64,000 bases of DNA from Climacteris rufus. Lineage: Eukaryota; Chordata; Aves; Passeriformes; Climacteridae. A program made the translations under genes and the position numbers. The stretch spans positions 608,696 to 672,695 of the forward strand of contig VZRZ01002239.1 of NCBI GenBank assembly GCA_013398175.1, given 5' to 3'. Below the pieces are notes generated by a model. That model was given only the letters and a program-made list of their open reading frames with translations, made no database searches and had not been told where the DNA came from. Below, piece after piece: positions 59,199-64,000 of the stretch. The number at the start of each line of letters is the position of its first letter. Within the stretch, counting starts at the first letter, position 1.

Positions 59199-62100
59199 CT
59201 GTGGGAAGATGGAACGTGTATGAGACAGGGGTGGCTGCTGGGGGATGCACCCTCACCTCAGCCACAAAGAGCAGGTTATAGAATAGAATTGGGGGTTATT
59301 TTTCTACTGGCAGGGATTATTTTTCAGAACCTGGACACTGCACGCTTCCCATGCCCTAGGAAAAGAGGGGCTGCAGTTTTGCTGCAAGCCTCAGCCAGGA
59401 TCATGAGAGTACACAAAGTGCAATGTTAACAGACAATTTTAATAATTCACTGCATTCTTTGATTAAATATCTATCTGAGCATATCCAAGTTGTTTAAAGC
59501 AGAAAAAGGCTTTCCTAAAAGTTATGAATCTAAAGAGGAGGAGCATCTTGCACCAACAAAAGGAGGCAAATTTTAGACTCTATGGGAAAATATTCAATAG
59601 TCAATTTTACTGAAACAATACAAATTATGCTTCTGGGAAGGACAGTTCAAAAGACAGAATTTAGAAAAATGTCAGGAGTAGCACAGCCAAAAAATCAGTT
59701 TGATTTGGAAGCTGTTAAAGCCTTTATGCCCTGCAGAGATAAGACAGTACCTCCTCAGACTTAAAGCCAGAGTTCTTGCTTGCCCTGAGGAGTTCAACAT
59801 GCACTAGGTGTTTATGAAATCTTCAAATAATCCAACTGCCCTGAGGACCAAAACTAAGGTATAACAAATTCACAACACATTAAAGGTGCTGTGGGAAGCA
59901 CAGAGACATTCCATCAAGAAATGAGTGTTAGGAAATGCACTTTAAATTGCAGCCTTCTGCTATGTTTTTTGTCAACCTTTCATTAACATTAGACCTCCAT
60001 CAACATTAAATTATTTCACTGTAAATATTTACAGCAACTTAACAGGCTTTTTAGTGCAAAAGCAGGAGTGTTTGATGTATTCCTTACCCATAGCAGCCTC
60101 TCTTGTCAGACGGCCGTGGTATTTGGAGCACTCCACTACCAACTTCTGAAGCTCCTCTGTGCTGTGTTTGGACAGTTCCTTGACAAAGGCTTCTGAGCAT
60201 TTCTTAGTGTGGACAGAGGCAGGACGGATGGTTTCTGTGCGGCCGTGTTTGAAAGCTGCGGTGCTGCAGGACTCGTAGGTAGCCACAGTCTGGTTGTACT
60301 GGCGCAGGAAAGCCATCTGGAAGGCCAGCTGAGCCACAGCATCTGGGCTCACCTTCTTCTGCTTTAGAAGCTCCTTGCCCCCTTCTTGGAACTGAATTTG
60401 GTTAAGAGATAGTGATTCTACAGTGGCATCAAACTTCTGCTTGGCTTTGGTAATCCCTGCTTTTAAGGCATCATTCAGCTTAAAGTCGAGTTTCTGCACT
60501 GCTCTAGAAGAGTCTACTGAAGCAGGCTGGGACTGGGGGCTGATGGCTGGTGTCGTGGTGCTATCTTTAAAAACCTCATTCTGGAACCTGAGCACAGCCA
60601 CACCATCTCCCCAGGAATGTTCAAAATTAATTCCTGCAGTGCCATCCTTAGTTATGATAAGATTAAAGGATTTGTCATACCAGCGGTTAGCGGCATCTCC
60701 ATGCAACATCGTGTGGGACAAGTGCACAAAGTCCTTAATGGGAAAATCATCTAAACTTAAACAAAAGACAGCAGAGTCTACTTTCTGAAGAGCTTCTTCA
60801 TTGCCATTATCCAGTAGATTCTTTCTCAGCAATGCCCACGTATCTCGGTTTTCACTGGAGAGGTAGCCAAGAGGGAAGGCCGGGGCCGGACTGTTGTCAC
60901 TAAGGATGTATTTCAAGTGTGCTTGTATTTCTGAAGGTTTCAGCATGTTTCCATCTCTATCAATGACATCAAACACATAAAAATTCCCATTTCTCAACAC
61001 TAGTAAGTGTTTTGCCTTTTCATCTGTATAAAGCTCATCCTTGTTGAGCTTAGGAAGCCGCGTAGAATTGAAAAGCCTGAAGTACTGAGACATATCCAGG
61101 GGGTAGGCATTGACCATGTAGGCACCAAACCAAGACACTGAAGAAGGCACAAAGCGGATAATTTTTTTAAAGATCTCAGTGTCACTTTTCTCTGGATTGA
61201 GGTGAAAAACCTCTGGTTCAAGGTAACCAGCCCTGAAGGTCTTCATAAAACGTATGGCAGAAACAGTCATGTTGGTAGCTCGTGTGAGCTGATCGTTGTA
61301 TTCCGATTTCGGATCAGGATTAAAAGACATAAATGCATTAAAATTCAAAACAACAGGCTCACGTGCCTTTAGGTACATGTCAAACCAGGGACCTGGAAAT
61401 TGAGAGTTGAGAAAGAGGTCAGAACATAAAGGCAGCTTCCTGAGTCAGACCAGAGGGTCGTGTAGTCCAACAGCGATCCTGAATAAACACACTGAAGTGC
61501 CTACAAACAAGACAAGCATGCAGTAATTCAACCAAGGCTTCTGCCAACCCTAATTATGAAGAAAGAGACTGTTGGCTAATTGTAAAAATACTGGTTTTGG
61601 AATAACCCCTAACAAGGTTGTCCATGTCATTAGCAGCAAGGGCCAACTTCCCTGTTTTCTATACAGCTCAGTGACAAACCACAACTCCCAGGACACACAG
61701 TGCAGCTCCCCAGCTCTATATTTTGGTGCATGCCTTGCATTTGGAGTGGTTTGTGCCTTCACCTACTCTTAAACTATTCATTTCTGCAACTCTCTGTCCC
61801 TGAGTGCATCTCACTGAGGTTGAACCTTCCACCTGGGCTGTGAGAAGGGCAATGGGTAGCTCCAAGAACTAAGTCACAACTTTAATTACAGGTTCTCAAA
61901 GGTACGTGGCATTCATCTACAGTTTTAAAACCACATCTGTCATCATCTTCATGCAGCCTTATAACCCAAGACTTGAAAAGTCCAGGGTGGAGGCAACTCT
62001 ACATACTTTCAGAAACCAATTTCAAGTGGAACAGGTCTTTTATGAGGCCTAAAGAAGAATAACTAAACAAAAAGCAATGCAGACACAACACAGCTCAAGG

Positions 62101-64000
62101 ACAAAAAGCAGCATACTGATTAGTATTGATGAATAACATTAAGCCACCACTTAAAACCCCAGATGTTGTTCAAAGTGAATGGAAAGTAAAATATAATAAA
62201 CCAAACAGCAGTTTTTGTGAAATAATCTGGTATTCTCTACAGAATGAGTGGCAGCTAACACCCTTATAGACAGTCTCAACAGACAGCAAGGAGAGAGTGC
62301 ATTCACTGGGCAACAAGGAAACCTCTACTTCCACAAGCATTTGAGTATTTCCATCTCTGCTGCTAATGCCTTCATAAGCAGACACCTACACATGGAAGCA
62401 ACAATAAAGATGAAGAATCAAGGAACTATATGCATGCTCTCCCCCTCCTGATTTGTTTTTATTTGTTCTCATTTTCCTCTTTCCATTGCACTTTTCCTTT
62501 GGCTCTTTAAAAGAATATAGTTTTGTAGTTTTAGGGACTTTTAAGTCTAGAGAACTGACATCTGCCTCCCAAACTTAGTTATATTCTCTGACACCTTCCC
62601 TCCCTCAGAGTTTAATTTTCTTGCTAAATAATGTGGAATTATCTGGAAATGATGGCTTTCATTTTCTTAAAGGAAATACTAGATAAGCTCCTCTTTAACA
62701 GCAGTGTTCATTGCAGGTTATTCCAAGTTTCTGGATTACTTAAAGCTTCAGCCTATTATATTTATGGCATGATGAACCACAGACTGAGCTGTTATGAGCT
62801 CGTTGTGGTTTGAGGTTATGAAGCATGATACTGTTATGAGCTGTTATGAAGCATGATGATCTACCTCCTACACCCAGCAGGCCAACATACCTGTGATATA
62901 ACTTGTATGCTTGTTCTGATTGTCTTGGGCAACCAGTTGCTCATGCAGCTCTCTTCCAATTCCCTTTTCAAAGGCACGAGCCAGTTCCTCAGTTTTCCTA
63001 CAACAATCAAGAAAAGAGTCAAAATACTGTCACACGTCACATTTTGTATGTGTAACACTTGGCTTTGAAGCAGCACATGACACTGCAATATGTGTTTGTC
63101 CATACCTGAACTGGTCATCATTTAAAAGTGGTTTCTGGGCATTCAGGTATCTTGTAATTGTATCTTCTAGCTTGGGAACTGGCAGTCTGAAGGAAATGGA
63201 ACACAGAGACGTGCACTTGATGAGCAAGGGTACAAATGAAGCCCATGTTTCTTACACAGTCATCTCCCTTTGGCTCCTTTCTTCCATATCCTTCCTTATA
63301 CTATTACATATACTATATATATATACTGTACTATATTATATACACTTTTGTACTATATACATTTGGATAATACTTCTGTATACATATTATCCAAACACCT
63401 CATAAGTTTCTTGTGGAATAAGAGAAGCAAGGGGTGAGATGGACACCAGTCAGGATACCATACTGTTCTTGGAAAGAAGGCAGAAAACCAACCTATCTTG
63501 TTACAAAGGTATTACAGTGATGGGAGCTCATCCCTTACAGGAAACAGTGACAGGAACCACCGCTAGGAAAGGCAGCTCTGTAGAGCAATAGTTCGGTTGC
63601 CAATCCTGCCTCGGGCCTTCCCCTCACTGCTGGGTGCTGCACATCTCCTCTCTTACACTCTTCCTGTTCGGTAACTTTGTCAGCTTTCTCTGAATCTGAG
63701 TTTTGCTTACTGGAGCACGGTCCTGTCACACTCACGGGGGTTACTCTGCACCTCGAGGGGATGTTTCAGTAGGAGGCTTGTAACCACATTTACACTCTGA
63801 AAGCCGAACCCCCTCCTCCGCAGGGACGGCGGGAAGCGCGTATGGGGCGGGCATTCCCCCTGCCCTCTCCTCACAGCGGACACCCCGCGCCGCCGCCGCC
63901 GCCCTCTGCCCGCGTCCTCCCGCAGGGGCGGGACCCGCCCTACCTGGGCAGGCTCCTCTGGTAGTGCATGGTGGGCACGATGCTGCGGTGCAGGAACTCG
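58867..64000 (-). CDS. CPT2: CPT2, exons 1 (partial) to 5, about 626 of the usual 658 residues
   Basis: Carnitine O-palmitoyltransferase 2 of the inner mitochondrial membrane, which turns acylcarnitine back to acyl-CoA for beta-oxidation. Minus-strand exons are 63944-64000 (partial), 63106-63186, 62891-62997, 60088-61392 and 58867-59198. Internal exons measure 81, 107 and 1305 bp, equal to human CPT2 exons 2-4. The catalytic His is in [12 protein letters not shown] (codon 60617-60619), and the STS substrate motif is in [10 protein letters not shown] of the last exon. Other marks are the start SIVPTMHYQ and a diverged C-terminal KGKKIGS. The N-terminal targeting sequence and start codon lie beyond the window end. 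The gene converges on CZIB. Confidence 0.98.
59199..60087 (-). other. CPT2: CPT2 intron 4
   Basis: 889 bp, AT-rich, between the 1305-bp exon and the last exon. No coding or RNA signal is seen. Confidence 0.8.
60088..61392 (-). CDS. CPT2: CPT2 exon 4, main catalytic exon
   Basis: One exon of 1305 bp, the same length as human exon 4. It reads [20 protein letters not shown] through [19 protein letters not shown], the catalytic [10 protein letters not shown] and [13 protein letters not shown], to LTREAAMG. The donor on the minus strand is GTAAGG. The frame has no break. Confidence 0.98.
61393..62890 (-). other. CPT2: CPT2 intron 3
   Basis: About 1.5 kb. The part near 61425-61480 (TGAGTCAGACCAGAGGGTCG) may be an old CR1/SINE tail, but the match is weak. 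A short cluster of GTTATGAGC/TTATGAAGCATGAT direct repeats lies at 62790-62860, 30 bp outside exon 3. Confidence 0.7.
62891..62997 (-). CDS. CPT2: CPT2 exon 3
   Basis: 107 bp, equal to human exon 3. Encodes [20 protein letters not shown], then [15 protein letters not shown]. The sites on the minus strand are TTGTAG and GTATGT. Confidence 0.97.
63106..63186 (-). CDS. CPT2: CPT2 exon 2
   Basis: 81 bp, equal to human exon 2. Encodes [20 protein letters not shown], then LNDDQF with split Arg codons at both ends. It is separated from exon 3 by a 108-bp intron. Confidence 0.97.
63300..63385. repeat. AT-rich simple sequence in CPT2 intron 1
   Basis: Mixed TATATA and ACTATAT units, best between 63300 and 63360. 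Ordinary low-complexity DNA. Confidence 0.7.
63820..64000 (-). promoter_or_regulatory. CPT2: 3' part of the CPT2 CpG island
   Basis: From about 63820 the DNA becomes GC- and CpG-rich (CCGCGCCGCCGCCGCC and similar) and stays so to the window end, across the splice donor of exon 1. This marks the island over the 5' end of CPT2, most of which is beyond the window. Confidence 0.6.
63944..64000 (-). CDS. CPT2: CPT2 exon 1, 3' end only
   Basis: On the minus strand the last 57 bases of the window read [18 protein letters not shown] and then a split Arg codon at donor [15 protein letters not shown] is strongly conserved in CPT2. The upstream part, with the start codon and mitochondrial targeting sequence, is cut off. 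Confidence 0.95.

Noticed and set aside
61425..61480. GAGTCAGACCAGAGGGTCG resembling an old CR1/SINE tail
   Set aside because: Too short and diverged to call by eye; a RepeatMasker search with bird libraries would decide.

Overview
The window is vertebrate nuclear DNA, most likely from a bird. The evidence is CR1-type LINE tails, compact introns, GC-rich minisatellites and CpG islands at housekeeping promoters. It carries four neighbouring genes in the order LRP8 (+), MAGOH (+), CZIB (+), CPT2 (-). This is the same order and relative orientation as the human 1p32 block, so the window is a conserved syntenic segment. All exon boundaries below were placed by hand from GT/AG sites, reading-frame continuity and similarity to the known protein families. 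No database search was run.

Region by region: 1-10159 is intron of LRP8; no exon for its first three LA modules or signal peptide was found, so the 5' end of the gene lies upstream of the window. 10160-32625 holds 15 coding exons of LRP8 (apolipoprotein E receptor 2): LA4-6, LA7, LA8, EGF-A, EGF-B, a five-exon YWTD propeller, EGF-C, the O-linked sugar domain, the membrane segment, the FDNPVY tail and the terminal exon. A long AT-rich 3' UTR follows, to about 34.9 kb or 35.9 kb. 35.9-47.8 kb is a gene-free intergenic stretch with CR1 debris. 48136-49792 is the complete 5-exon MAGOH (146 aa). 50783-56721 is the complete 8-exon CZIB (160 aa). 56.75-58.2 kb is the short convergent spacer. 58867-64000 is CPT2 on the minus strand, exons 5 to 1, with the N-terminal part of exon 1 cut by the window edge.

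The genes are not a functional pathway: LRP8 is a Reelin/ApoE receptor of neurons, MAGOH is an exon-junction-complex core subunit, CZIB is a small CXXC zinc protein and CPT2 is the inner-membrane carnitine palmitoyltransferase. Their adjacency reflects ancestral synteny. No mobile gene cluster, CRISPR array or other undescribed system was found. The more interesting items are structural. The proline-rich cytoplasmic insert exon known in mammalian LRP8 is not visible, and a 14-copy minisatellite occupies that intron. The LA8 exon is present. A GC-rich repeat abuts a propeller-exon acceptor. There is an inverted octamer (POU) pair in the LRP8 intron, twin YY1-like sites in the CZIB promoter, and a probable assembly artefact around a single N.
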